A stretch of 64,000 nucleotides of DNA, taken from positions 1,655,575 to 1,719,574 of the forward strand of contig NC_061063.1 in the NCBI RefSeq assembly GCF_021917145.1, written 5' to 3'. The number at the start of each line of letters is the position of its first letter. Position 1 is the first letter of the stretch. This DNA is from Hypomesus transpacificus. Taxonomy: Eukaryota > Chordata > Actinopteri > Osmeriformes > Osmeridae. Both the position numbers and the translations under genes were made by a program. This document shows positions 37,119-48,737 of the stretch, in pieces. The notes under the pieces are model-generated. The model did not search any database. It worked only from the letters and a program-made list of their open reading frames with translations, and was not told the DNA's origin.

Positions 37119-38128
37119 CTGGATAGGCCTACATCTAAAAACAAACAAACAGGAGAGTTAAACATCACGATACATGAGATCAAACTATCACTTTCCTTTG
37201 TGGGTCTAATATAGGCCAAATTATACAAACATAAGCTATCTTCACATGATCATTCATTCTATGTTGGTTAAATAACGTGGTTGGGTAATGTCTGGGTTCT
37301 CGTGACGAAATCGGTGTCTAGTGTAGCCTTTCAAGTTTCGTTTCTCCGAATGCGACTCAGCGCTGCACTCGAGAATCGACGCTTAAATTGTTATAAGCTA
37401 TCGCACATTCCATATTATGGGCTCTAAACCTAACGTGAACCCAGAGCAACATCACACACCCAAAAAAGTTTTGGCAAGTAGGCTATAGCTATTTTTAAGA
37501 TGTAAAATTCCACTAAATAAAGCGTTAAGTAAAAAAAAAATCGTTATCAAAATATCGAAATGGTAAACAATCTTTATGAAAATATGTAGCGTTAAATTAA
37601 AGAAAAAGTCAACATATATATTTACGATTTATAAAATGTACAGGCATACCTTAGCGCACTTTGTTTCACTCAATAGCCTACCTCCACACATTTTTACCTG
37701 GATAGATATAGGTGTAGTTTCCCACACATTGCCATTGTCTCAGATTGGAGTTGGTTGGGTTAGGCTATCTCTCCTCCGCAAACCGGTCAAGTCTGCAGTC
37801 AGAACTGCGCTGGCAAGTTGGTACTATGCCGGTGTGCCAATCTAGAGTCATGCATCGGGTGATACAACACCGGTCCAGAATGACTGAAACGAAACTTAGG
37901 CTAAATTCTTCAGAAATACTTAGCCTAACTCTCGTTTTCATTTTCATGTCGAAACTCAAGAGCTATTTGAAATGTCAGTACCATGTTAAAACCACAAGCT
38001 GTGAGTAAACGATGGTCATTAAAAGTAAGCCTACATTGCAACTCTGTCATCAACTATGCATCATTCACTTAATTAAAGCCCTTTGCTTTGAGCTTGCCCC
38101 CCAGTCTCACCTCAGGGTCTCACACAGT
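37119..38128. promoter_or_regulatory. Shared region between two divergent Ig receptor genes
   Basis: One kilobase separates the last recognised exon of the GPI-type gene and the start of the plus-strand ITIM gene. The missing start exon of the former probably lies here. I see no canonical promoter element I can support. Confidence 0.35.
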
Positions 38129-41100
38129 ATGGGTGTACTTGTTTACATGCTCATTTCTTTGTGTAAGTATGCAGATTCCTATTACTACCAGTAGATGTTT
38201 ATGAACATACATTGATTGATTAAATGCATTATTGTCATGCATTCACACGCAAATACACACTCTTCACACACTTACACACACAAACACAACAGACAGCTTT
38301 GCTGGTGTTCTTTCAGTCTGTGTGACAGAGCTGTCTTGCTTCCCAGGTGCTGTCAGGCTCCACGTGTCGTTGTCAACATCCATCCCTGTCCATCCAGCCA
38401 AGGAGGGTCAGAATGTGAGTCTGCCCTGCAACCTGACCCTCCGCTCTGACACAGCCTGGTATCTCCTCCGCTCAGAGGAACTGCAGCTCGTGATGGCTGG
38501 CGAAAAGTTATCCAGGTTAGACAATGCGAGCAGTGCTATTTACAATAAAGACCCAGAGCGCTTCAAAGCAGTGAAGGATTCGTCTGGATTGATCAGTATT
38601 GAGATCATCTCGCTGAGAGAGACCGACCTTGGATACTACTTCTGTGCTGGCCGCTCTCATGATGGAAGTATGGTATTCGGAAAGGGAATTTGTCTGGTGT
38701 TTGAGGGTAAGTTCCTAGTCCCTATTTACAGTAAGTAACCAATTAAAGAACCAACTGTCTAAATTACAGTTTTTCACAATTGCTAATATACTAAACCACA
38801 TTCTCTGAACAAGATTATCAGTGGCCTATACCCATGTGTCGAGTCAGTCAATATTTGAGCCAAACTCTAAATACATTCTCACTCACTAAAAACACTTTGC
38901 ACTGTGATGCACTTTGGTTGCAAAATGGTAAGCTCAGGAGGCAAACAGTAAACACAACTTCAACACTGTTGTCATCTTTACAGTTTTTTCCGATTGCTTA
39001 AGCACAATTTTGAAAACAGGGCTCACTTTGTCAAAACACAACACACGGTTCACACAACCAGACACACAAGTAACAGAATACCTCCAATCTTTTGCAAAAT
39101 GAAACATTTCATTCAAAACTATACAATCATGTATATAAACCCAATTCTGTCACCATATGCCACACACATGGTTCATAAAGTTGGAGAAAAATTGATATAA
39201 TATCAAAACATATTTCAAATCAAATACTGTAGTAGGCTACATGCTGTAAACACAGCAAATACATTTGTGGAGACAAAAGAAAGCATACAGCAAATGAAAT
39301 CCAGTACATTGTTTCAATCATGGACTGCAGTGAATGTGTACAAAAAAGTAGTAATGTAGTGTACATACTAGGCTACATTTTACTGTATTGTACTGGAGAC
39401 AGTAGAGAAAAGTAGTTTTCACCTGTGCTCTTGTCAAAAATGTCCTTTTTACTGTTGCAATACTGTTGCAACAGTATATCTCCTGAGGTTGGGCTGAACT
39501 CTCTGTCCAGCCTCTCTCAATGTTGCCCCATGGTTCACAACATGGTCAACCAATGCTGCTCGAATTTCATAATATACTGTCAATTTGGCCCTCTTCTTCC
39601 ACAACCTCCAGGTCTACCTCCCCCTCTCCCTACCACTCTTCCTCCATGGGCTCCCCCTCTCATCCTCACTCTCCCTCTCTATAAAATCTTGTTTGATAGT
39701 TATAAAAGAATGACGCTACACGTTACACATTCAATTGCTTTACAGTTTTTTTCCAAGGTACCTTTCAGGTACAACAAATGTAGCCAACCAGCCCATTTCA
39801 GGTCCTGGTATTACCTTATCCTAACAGTAGATGGCACTTATGCTCAACTCACGTAACAGCAAATACCAAGATACTACACTCTCCCTCTTCCTGCAACATT
39901 TGATTTGATGAGGACAAGTACACTGACCTGTTGCCTTTTTGTAGTGCTCACACTTTATTTGTCTGTTTACAATTCAGCACTTTAGTGCTTGTACACCTGA
40001 GGCCCGTGTTTGATCCATCCGTTCACATGTGTGGCATTTTACAAGGCAGTGTCTTGAAAAGGCAATTACTGTAAGTGACATAATCTTATATTTCTGTGTC
40101 TAATGTAGAAAAGTGTGTTTCGTGATTTGCAAAACACAGTGTGAAATATTTTGCAAATAGTGTGAGGCTGAGAATGTGCTTATAGTTGTGCAGATCTGGG
40201 CTGCTGTTTTGCTCCTTGAGTGTCAGGTTTCACTAACTGTGTGTTATTTGACATTTTTGTGTTGAAGCAATCGGAAAATTGTCCCGCTTTGTCCTTGACT
40301 GTAAACACAATGACTGATTCTGCATGCGCAAGGTGTCTTTAAAGACATGAACATACAATGCTATGCTTTGAACATGTGGCAGTGTGTGTTACAAGTACTG
40401 ACTGTTTTGAGTTTTGTATCTAGAGTTTTGAAAAAGGACATCAAGGTTCTGAAATTTGTGTCAAAGTGATTGTAAAAAACTGTAAAGACATACCATACTG
40501 TATTACTTAAAGTACTTACAGTATGCAATTCATTCACAGTACTACAGTAAGTAATGACTGTTATACTTTCTTTATTGTGAAATGTGTTCACTGCAGTATG
40601 TACAATCAACATATTTTTTCTGTAACTACATGCCCTGCATCAATTTTTTGTGTTGTGTTTAATGATTGCTCCATAGTGTTTTTATATTGATTTGCTGTGT
40701 TCATGATATGAAAGTTTGATTTTTAGCACAGGTTGAATGGTTTAGGGGCGAGAGTTTGATTGTGCCAGAAGAGTCAGAGGTTTTGGAAATGTAGTTTGGA
40801 AGATTTGGTTTTGTGTTTACAGTTTTGAGAAAATGGGTGACCGTTTCAAAAAATGTGTTTTAGCAATTGTGAAAAACTGTAAGTAAACGCTCAACTGAAT
40901 GTTGTGTGTTCCATGTTTTATCTGACTGTTGTGTGTCCTGTCTTCTGACTGTGTTCTAGCTTACTGTTGAGTGTTCTGAGTTCTGACTGTTGTGTGTTCT
41001 AGCTGACTGTTGTGTGTCCTGTGTTCTGACTGTTGTGTGTTATAGCTGACTGTGGTGTGTTCTGTAGTCTGACTGTTGTGTATTGTGTCCGTTGTGTCCT

Positions 41101-43598
41101 ATCTGACTATTGTGCGTTGTGACTGTTGTGCGTTCTGTGTTCTGACTGTTGTGCGTTCTGTGTTCCAGCCCATGAGGGAGCAGGGCACAGGGAGTCCCCT
41201 CCATGCTGGGTCCTTACGGCCTGTGTCGCCCCCGCCTCAGCCCTGCTCTCAGGCCTCGCTGTCTGGGTACTCTGTTTCCAGAAAGGTGGGTGCTCCCCTC
41301 CGCCTACAACCCTTTTAAAGGGCTGCTTTACTTAGAAATGACTTAACAGGCCACAGTTCTTTCAGAAACATGCCAATGATGGTTTAATGTCTTTATAATT
41401 AGAGTCTACAAACATCTTGTGTGTCTATTGTTTCAATTTAATCAATCAATCAATGAACAAATCATGATCAATATGTTATCATATGCCTCACCACTTCACA
41501 GTCTACATATGCACCAGTAAATGGCGATGTGGTGTCATTTTTCTGAGCTCTTCCTGAGTTCTGAGTTCTTGGTAGCTTTAAGAATTATACAGATTCAAGT
41601 AGAAAGCAATCATTGTTTTCCAGCTCCTGCTTGTAGTTCTGTAGTTCATTATGTAGCCTCATTACTTAACAGCTGAAAACAGGAAGTGATTTCAAAATGT
41701 TCCTACCACTTGCAACACATTTTCCCATTAATTCCTACAATTAGTTGATCAAAGGCACTTTTGTAAGCATGCTTAACAAGAGGCAACAACAAATGATTTA
41801 GACAACAACATTCTCCTCGACTGACCTCTACCCATCCCAGGTAGAGGTTATTTACTCTACCCATCCGGTAAACAAACTTATTTTAAATATTGTAATCGAA
41901 CTAGGCTGGCAGAGATACTGTATGCTACTGTATATGATATATAATGTCATAATAATGTTTTAGTTCAAGGGATGGAAAGCTGTCAAAAGCTCTACCCCTG
42001 AGCTACGCCCACCCCCTGAATTACCCTGGTTCCCCAACATGGTTACACCTGCTGCAGCAGCAGGCCATAAGGCCGCAGGGCTCCCTCGATGATGGCTCTC
42101 TCCTGGATGGCCGTGGATCCTTCCGGCACGTAGACCAGCCAGTAGTTCTCCCTCTGACACTTCTGACGCTGCTCCGGGTTAATCCGGTTCTGCAGAACCA
42201 CCTTGTACACCTTGTTGTCCTCTCTGGACCGGAAGGTTTTGGAGAACTTCTCAGCGATCTTGACGTCTGGTGTGGAATAAACTCCTCTCCCCAGGGTGGA
42301 CCCGGCCGTCGACAACTCCCCGGGACCTCCATCGTCAACTTTGTCACCTTTGGCTTTCTTTTTGGTGAAGATGATGCCGAGGGAGCCGTCCATGGCGGAG
42401 CCGTGGTAGGAGACAGGCCATGCCTCGTCCCCGGTCCCCAGCCAGGCGTCCCCGTCTGGGTACTTCTTCAGAACCTTGATGGCGGCCCGGAACCATCCGC
42501 AGGGCCGGAGGTACGGTTCCTTCCCCCGGGTGAACACCGTCTCTCCGTCCTTCACGTTGGTGAAGTCGTAGTTCCACCCGGGGTCGAAGAACTCCTGGGC
42601 GTTGACGTAGACCGTGGGTCTGTTCGTCGGGGCGGAGTCCGACTCGGGGAGGGCCAGGGTGGTGGTGGTGCTCATGTCCTGCAGGGAGAGAGTCCCCAGG
42701 CTGGGATACTCCAGCGCCTGCAGACCCTCCTGTGTGTAGAACTCCTTGAGAGCCACGACGTTGACAAAGTCCTGGGGTGTGAGCGTGTGGGCCGCTCCGG
42801 CCGCCAGCTGCACGTTGCAGCCGGAGACAGCGGACAGAGCCTCCAGGAGCTGAGCCTGGCTGGGCATGGTGAGGCCACGGAGCTGAGGGGAACTCTTGGA
42901 GGACGGGACTCACCGATCCGCCTGCTGCTGTGGTGCTGTCTGCATGGAAGAGACGACCAAATGGGGTGGACGCCGGCGCGACGGAGAGAGAAAGAAAGAA
43001 AGAGAACTCCGTTCGCACCGAGGAGTTGTTGTTTGTCTGACTTACTTTCTCTTCCGTCCTTTGTAGAAATCATATGAGCGCAAGGTGAAAGTGAAAGTGT
43101 ACAACTAAATGCAGCCAAACTCGTCTCGGTGTGGTCCCTTTAAGACAGGGTGGAAGGTTGTCTGTGTGTGGTTGTTTAGCAGCCACTGTTGGAATGTGTC
43201 TCTGGCTGGCCTGATACCATAACAGACATCTGCTCTCTACACATTTCCGTAGGCAGATCCATTTACTTGTGCAGTGGCTGTTTGAAGGGGGACACAAGTC
43301 TAAAGGTAGAAAGTCTCTGTTAATGCTTAAAGTCATTACAGTTAAACTGATACCAACTGGACGGGTGACTGGTGACTAAAGTGGTGTGTGTTCGAACGAA
43401 TGGGTGAAACAGATTTCCTTTTCAACCCATTCCCGCTGATCTGATTGGTTTATATTTCTTTCTTTACAGGAAATGGGCTTGCACTATGCTAGCCTAAAGC
43501 ACACAGCCAAGCCCCGCCCCCCAACTCAAGGGAAGTTCCCATTGGAGGGAGATGTGACATACTCAATAGTGGGTTGCCATGTCAACTCAAGCACTTAA
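38129..43598 (+). CDS. V-set receptor with TM and two ITIM-like motifs
   Basis: Probable inhibitory leukocyte receptor. Exons: 38129-38162 (start of leader MGVLVYMLISL), 38317-38706 (rest of leader and one V-set domain), 41169-41285 (juxtamembrane and TM: CWVLTACVAPASALLSGLAV), 43342-43364 (23-nt microexon, inferred) and 43470-43598 (tail). The V domain has LPCNLTL, AWYLLR, ETDLGYYFCAG and a J-like FGKGI, like CD8, NITR and TCR-type V domains. The tail has LHYASL and VTYSIV, both fitting the ITIM consensus (I/V/L/S)xYxx(L/V/I), which recruit SHP-1/SHP-2 in known receptors. Without the microexon the total is not a multiple of three; with it phases close to 230 residues. The microexon has a good acceptor (tcattacag) and donor (CGG|gtgact) but is otherwise unsupported. 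The large third intron contains an opposite-strand gene at 42043-42867. Confidence 0.72.
38764..40882 (-). mobile_element. Tc1/IS630-like transposon relic
   Basis: The ends TTACAGTTTTTCACAATTGC (38764) and its reverse complement (to 40882) form terminal inverted repeats. Further internal copies of the end motif lie near 38982, 40255 and 40480. On the minus strand near 39680-39440 broken frames read GGRPGGCGRRGPN and then EIRAALVDHVVNHGATLREA and QRVQPNLRRYTV. This is the Gly/Arg-rich N-terminus and helix-turn-helix of a fish transposase family that I recognise. The rest of the transposase is missing. Confidence 0.65.
40895..41168 (+). repeat. Degenerate CTGACTGTTGTGTGTT tandem repeat
   Basis: About ten imperfect copies of a 16-30-bp unit around 'ctgactgttgtgtgttct' occupy the end of an intron and reach the acceptor (ttccag) of the transmembrane exon at 41169. 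Confidence 0.8.
41286..42040. other. Intron sequence of the plus-strand ITIM receptor
   Basis: No repeat family or further exon is recognised. It also lies just downstream of the minus-strand gene that ends at 42043 and must hold its 3' UTR. No AATAAA was identified with confidence. Confidence 0.35.
42043..42867 (-). CDS. Single-exon ADP-ribosyltransferase-like protein, 274 aa
   Basis: Uncharacterised protein in one uninterrupted 825-bp ORF. Residues 1-60 are predicted helical with LTPQDFVNVVALKEFY. Residues 85-150 hold VYVNAQEFFDPGWNYDFTNV and PCGWFRAAIKVL. The C-terminal half has VSYHGSAMDG (152-161), GRGVYSTPDVKIAEKFS (193-209), VYKVVLQNRINP (220-231) and a final RPYGLLL. The order His-Gly, then GxGxYxTP, then a beta-strand block resembles the PARP/ADP-ribosyltransferase fold. 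Proteins of this layout, in which YHGT is usual, occur in fungi and fishes and recall the virus-induced Gig2 family. Whether the NAD-binding and catalytic positions are complete cannot be judged here. The GC-rich, intronless ORF lies antisense inside an intron of the receptor gene. An ISRE-like element lies 217 bp upstream. The start is the first in-frame ATG, in a good context (CTCACCATGC). Confidence 0.75.
   Translation of the reverse strand: MPSQAQLLEALSAVSGCNVQLAAGAAHTLTPQDFVNVVALKEFYTQEGLQALEYPSLGTLSLQDMSTTTTLALPESDSAPTNRPTVYVNAQEFFDPGWNYDFTNVKDGETVFTRGKEPYLRPCGWFRAAIKVLKKYPDGDAWLGTGDEAWPVSYHGSAMDGSLGIIFTKKKAKGDKVDDGGPGELSTAGSTLGRGVYSTPDVKIAEKFSKTFRSREDNKVYKVVLQNRINPEQRQKCQRENYWLVYVPEGSTAIQERAIIEGALRPYGLLLQQV
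43084..43099. promoter_or_regulatory. ISRE-type interferon response element
   Basis: GGTGAAAGTGAAAGTG contains GAAAGTGAAAGT, a full match to the GAAANNGAAANN ISRE/IRF core. On the minus strand it lies about 217 bp upstream of the start codon of the ADP-ribosyltransferase-like gene. A second GAAA-rich stretch (gaaagaaagaaagagaa) lies at 42985-43002. The motif suggests interferon induction; this is inference. Confidence 0.65.
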
Positions 43599-43599
43599 T

Positions 43600-44300
43600 G
43601 ATGTCTTATATTATGTTATAGTATAGTAATATTACATACTGTACAAAGCACTGTCACATATTTGTCTATAGTACCCAATAGCTTTATTTCTGTTTTGTAA
43701 AGTTTTCTCACACAGGACAGGACAGAATTCTCTACATAAAGGGCAGTAGATCGTTCTTTTCTCATCAACTTTTTATTGCTGTAGGTAAACGAACCAGTTA
43801 ATCACACATGCACACACATGCTCTTCACTCAGTTGCACAGTCGATGTACTTTTTAAGCTACGTTCTCTCATCCCAGTTTCGTTTTGACTGGAATAACTAC
43901 GATCTCTCTTTGCTTTTCTGTGGGCGCATCGTCTTATGCAGTGAAGACTGAAACTGCCCTCTTCAACTGAGTTGATCCCGCTTAGCTCAGACTCTTCTGC
44001 ATATAGCATTTAAAGGTTGATCCAAAAATAGTTTGACTTCAAATGCTTCTTAATAAATCTTAAAGCTGCAAATACAGAATCTGTCAATTATTCCGAATGA
44101 CTATAGACAGTCCCTCCTCTTCATGAGCTGCAACTGTAGTGATGTTGACACGTTGATGTTAATGAAGTTAATACTGCCATTTGATTGGTCTTGTAGAAGA
44201 GGGGAGGTGGTTCTATTTGGAGGTCAGGTGATCAGGGTGGTGTTGGTGCTGAGGGGGTCAGCTGACCAGGGTGGTGTTGAGGGTCAGGTGACCAGCGTGG
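43600..44300. other. Spacer between convergent ITIM receptor genes
   Basis: The stop codons of the two genes are 709 bp apart. No poly(A) signals are assigned. At 44215-44310 a short 'gaccagggtggtgttgagggtcaggt' repeat borders the minus-strand gene's stop. Confidence 0.35.
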
Positions 44301-44306
44301 CGAGGG

Positions 44307-47300
44307 TCAGGTGAAGACAGCAGAGTAGATGACGTGGTTGTGCAGGTCGGTCGTAGCTCTCGGTCTTTCCAGGTCCTTCCAGTTCTGACGACCCAGAGAG
44401 GCATAGTGGAGATCCTCCACTTCCTCCATATGAGGAGAAGCCTGAGACACACACACACACATATATACACTTACACACACACACAGACGCATGTATGCAC
44501 GCACATACACAGACGCAGACGCACAAACAAACACCGGCCCATGCATAACAGACACACACGCACACACAAAAACGGCACACTCAAACGCACACACATGTAA
44601 TCACACATACAACACGCAGACACGGTATTAACAAACTGTCCCAGTGATATGTTTCCACGTTGGTAAACACCTGCAGTGCGTGAGGTCCAGCCGTCCTCAC
44701 CCTCTCTGTGCCCCCGTCTGCCAGCTCCCAGTCTGGAACACAAAGAAGAGGCGGCCTTCAGGGGGCGCTCTCGTCCTACATCGCTTCACATCTGGGTCTC
44801 ACCTGGGTTCAAACCCAACGTTTCCTTTCGTATGCCTGCCACTGTATGAATGTGTGTGTGTGTATATGTGTACGTGTGTGTGTGTATATGTATGTGTATA
44901 TGTGTGTGTGTGTGTGTATATGTATGTGTATGTGTGTGTGTGTATATGTATGTGTGTGTGTATGTATGTATGTGTGTGTGTATATGTATGTGTGTATGTA
45001 TGTGTGTGGGTGTATATGTACGTGTGTGTGTATGTGTGTGGGTGTATATGTATGTGTGTGTGTATGTGTGTGTGTGTCACGTTGTGTCTATGTAAGGTCC
45101 TGTACCTGTACTTGACGGTCCCCGGTGTTGAAGCTCAGTATCTTCCTGTCTGTGCTGTGACCCTGAATACAACAAATATACAGTTCAAACAAAAAATATA
45201 TGAGAAACGTGTTACACAATACTGCACCTGCATGTTTCAAAAGGCGTCTTGGCAAGTATATTAGGCCGGTGCCAGTCAGCAAGTTGATTGTGAGATGATG
45301 TGTCTACCTGGGTTTGTGTACTTCCTCTTCCTCCTGCACTTCATGTTGACAGTCAGAAGACACATCAGAGAGGCTAACAGGGCAGCCACGCCCAGACCAA
45401 TCACTGCTGCCACCACAGAGCCTTGTGTGAAAACGTAAGCATGTGTAGCAAGTATTCATGTAGAATGAATGGTAAAAAAAAACACACAACTAGTTCACTC
45501 CCAAATGTTCTCTGAATCTCCATGGTTACAGTAACCTCACCGTTGTCAAACTTTGCTTCTATGTCCTCCTCCTCAATAGTATCTGGAGAGAGGAGTACCA
45601 TAGAACAAAAAGATTATTAGTGTTATTTAGAAGTAGTTAGTTTCAGACTAAGTTTTGTGTGGGAACCATTTGTGTGGGTGGTGTTGGATTGTAGGGTACA
45701 CCTGTGTTCAGTACAACCGTGGTGGATGTCTGGGTGCTGGAGTTATCTGGGTCTGTTTATGCCAACCAAAACATAAAACAAAGCCAAGTCACAGGAATAC
45801 TTCTGACATCTGACACCCCCCCCCACCCCACACACAAACACACAACTACACAAACTCGCACTTGCTCTCCCTCTTTCCCTCCCTCCCTCCCTCCCTCCCT
45901 CCCTCCCTCCCTCCCTCCCTCCCTCCCTCCCTCCCTCCCTCCCTCCCTCCCTCCCTCCCTCCCTCCCTCCCTCCCTCCCTCCCTCCCTCCCTCCCTCCAC
46001 CTGGCAGCACGGTGACTCTCCCAGCCGTCTCAGTGTTGCACAGATACTCTCCAGCGTCCCCTGGCTGCAGGTCGGCAATCTGCAGCTCGTCGCGGTCGTA
46101 GGAGAACCTGTTCCCCGGGTCGGCCCTCTCCTCCCTCACCTCCCCGTTCTTGTAGCGCGTGGCGAGGGGCTGCCGTTTCGCCTGGCCCTCACCCCTGAAG
46201 AACCACCTCTGCTTGGGCTTAGCAGAACCACGGCAGGGCAGGACCAGAATCCGGCCTGCTGACACTGAGAACACCTGGCCTGGACGCACGCACGCACACA
46301 CACACACGTGTACATGTACACAGACACGTGTGAAGGGGGTTAAATATTGTCCCAACAACCAAAAAGAATTCCTCTATGGTTTAAAGGAAGATGGGAAACT
46401 GAACAGTGTATTTGCATGAACCAAATAATGCCAATACCAATAGAATTCCAGGTATTTGACTCTATGGGTTAAATCAGAGCAAGAATGGTCAAAGTATGGT
46501 TAAATGAAATACGCATTTAATAACATTGCAAATGAATGAAATCAATGACAAGGCAAACATGTTACAAAATGAAAGCTTTAAATCCTACCTACTCTACCAT
46601 GATCATTGTAAATCAGAGAGAGAGAAATAAGTGAGCAAGGAGTAGGACAGTAGGACAAGGGAGAACTGAGGAGAATGTCTCAGGAGATGAAGAATCCACA
46701 GAACAATGAATTACAATTCCCTTTATACACAAGAACAACCAATCAGACCAAATCTTGAATGGGGTGTGAGAGCCATCAAGTTGAGACCGTCCAGGAACTC
46801 CATACTTTAGCATATGAGAGGTGGGGGTAGGTTTGACCCCCAGCCTTTCACGTGCATATGCATACAGATGGAGAGGCACGCGCATGCACACACCCAAACA
46901 CACGCAGACACCCAAAAACACACAGCAGTGCATAAAAACATATTTCAGATAAACCTTGCCCCTTTGACCTCTGCTCAGCGTCCTACCTGAAAGCACCTGG
47001 ACGTGGGCGACCAGACGATCGTTGCAGCGGAACTCGCCGGAGTCTGCCTCCTCCAGGTCCCTGATGAACAGCGAGCCGTCGGGGAGCAGGGCGTACTTTG
47101 GACGCTCCGGTTCGGGCGTCGCATCGCCGCGCTGGCGGCCGATGACGCCCTGGACCTGGTGAGTCCAAACAGCGTTGCCGGGGCGACCACAGGGCAGGGA
47201 GAGGTGGTGGTCTTCTGGCACAGACACTCTCCTGACTACAGGGGTGTGTGCGTGGGGTGTGGGTGTGGGGCGTAGGGGGACAAGGGGAAAGAAGGAGCCA

Positions 47301-48737
47301 ATGTGAGGAACAAAGGGAACATGGAGGCCGAGGGGAGGGGGTGCAAGGGGGGTAAGAGAGGGACAGAGGGAGGGGTTATAGGTGGGGTGGCAGAAAATAG
47401 TCAATCCTGTTCTTCTATGTGACGTTACATACAACACATAAACAACACAACAAGATAATGACCACACAAAGGCTTCTAAAAAAGATACACCCAGAAAACG
47501 AGTTCAGGGCGTCTTCAAACTCATCACTTGGCGAGGGGCACTAAAGAGGAGCAGGCCTGGGCGGTCTGGAGGGTCTCACGGGCGGGTGTTCCATCACAGC
47601 AGGACAGTCACCAATGCCAGACTCCACGAGGCTGCCACAAGAGTGCTACTCACAGCCTGCTGAGGGCTCTGGATTTAGCTCCGGCTTCCTGTGTCGTCCT
47701 GCCATTCCTCTTTATCTCACGGAAACACAGCGTCCCTCTCTCTCAGACTCAAACACAACCCCACCACACGCTGCTGTCACGGAGGTCATAGTGGACTGGC
47801 AACATTTACATTTCCAGTCATTTAGCAGGTGCTTTTTTTTCCCAGATAAAGATACAAATATTGCTTGATGATTAATGTCTCACAGTAAATTTGTGGAAAG
47901 GGTCAGGGTTATGATTAAGTTCTTCATGGATTTCAGACTTCAGTTAGTTGAACCCCGTCATTTCACGAGAGCTGTGTACAGCTACAGGACCCCACGATAC
48001 AGTATGATTGTGTCCCTGTGCCTCTGTCATCAAGCACCCAGGACCCTATACTGCTGGTCTGAGCCAGAAGTGAATCCAGCATAGCTGGAACACACATTTA
48101 CATTACATTTAGTCATTTAGTAGACACTCTTATCCAGAGAGATTTACAGTAGCACAGGGACATTCCCCTCGAGACAAGTAGGGTGAAGTGTCTTGCCCAA
48201 GGATACATCGTCATTTGGCACATCCGGGAATCGAACCAACAACCTTATGATTAATTGTCCGACTCCCTAACCGCTCAGCCATCTGATCCCACACCAGGAT
48301 ACTGCTAATGTATGATATCATCTGAAACATTCTGAATGAAATCTCTCCTTGCTTTATTGCATAGTTGACATCAACTAAAACTATGTGAGGGAAAATTATG
48401 AAAATAGCCTTCATTATTGTCTTACATAATCAGATGGAAATGGTCACACTTGATTTTATAGATGCTTTGCACCTTGGAGGTCAACATTTGTAATTTATTA
48501 GACCACTACTCTTTCTCTAAAAACAATGAAGTATACAACATCAACAAAGCATCTTACTGTAAAAGGTACTTCTGTCGTAAAATGTCATGACACTGTCAGA
48601 CATGTCATGTAAATGTTGAAAAGTGATGGGATATTTTATATTAGTAACTCCAATCAGACTATCTTACCTGAGGAAGTTTCAGCTGAGGTAAAGGAGGTCA
48701 TGACAAGACACAACCAAACGATGACAGAGCCTGACAT
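44307..48737 (-). CDS. Two-Ig inhibitory-type receptor with ITIM-like motifs
   Basis: Type I membrane protein, 342 residues predicted. Minus-strand exons: 48737-48668 (leader MSGSVIVWLCLVMTSFTSAE), 47235-46987 (Ig 1), 46279-46001 (Ig 2), 45752-45702 and 45582-45541 (Ser/Thr and acidic stalk), 45421-45308 (TM), 45162-45106, 44732-44701 and 44441-44307 (cytoplasmic). All ends are GT-AG, and the exon total (1,029 nt) is divisible by three. Ig 1 has LSLPCGRP, VWTHQ and DSGEFRCND; Ig 2 has LVLPCRGS, RWFFRG and GDAGEYLCNT. The TM segment is VVAAVIGLGVAALLASLMCL, followed by basic KCRRKRK. The tail carries LHYASL and VIYSAV, both fitting the ITIM consensus, the first identical to that of the convergent plus-strand gene. 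Such motifs recruit SHP phosphatases in known receptors. The ligand is unknown. Introns contain CA/TG arrays, a (GGGA)n tract and a SINE. Confidence 0.85.
44440..44610. repeat. CA-rich microsatellite in the last intron of the two-Ig receptor
   Basis: Interrupted (CACA)n with GCAC and ATAC units, starting directly at the acceptor of the last exon. Confidence 0.85.
44848..45080. repeat. TG/TA microsatellite in an intron of the two-Ig receptor
   Basis: (TGTGTATATGTATG)n, imperfect, about 230 bp. Open frames here are repeat artefacts. Confidence 0.9.
45868..45998 (-). repeat. (GGGA)n tract directly after a splice donor
   Basis: About 31 uninterrupted CCCT units on the plus strand. In the receptor transcript this is (GGGA)n starting three bases after the donor of the second Ig exon (exon end 46001). 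Confidence 0.92.
48097..48290 (-). repeat. tRNA-derived SINE in intron 1 of the two-Ig receptor
   Basis: Minus-strand copy with head GATGGCTGAGCGGTTAGGG, B-box-like GGTTCGATTCC and the tail with 'ctctggataagagtgtctac'. A 5'-most tail fragment of the same family is at 47803-47832. Confidence 0.8.

Noticed and set aside
42344-43118. 224-codon minus-strand and 224-codon plus-strand ORFs overlapping the ADP-ribosyltransferase-like gene
   Set aside because: GC-rich shadow frames of the 274-codon ORF, which alone shows protein-like motifs.
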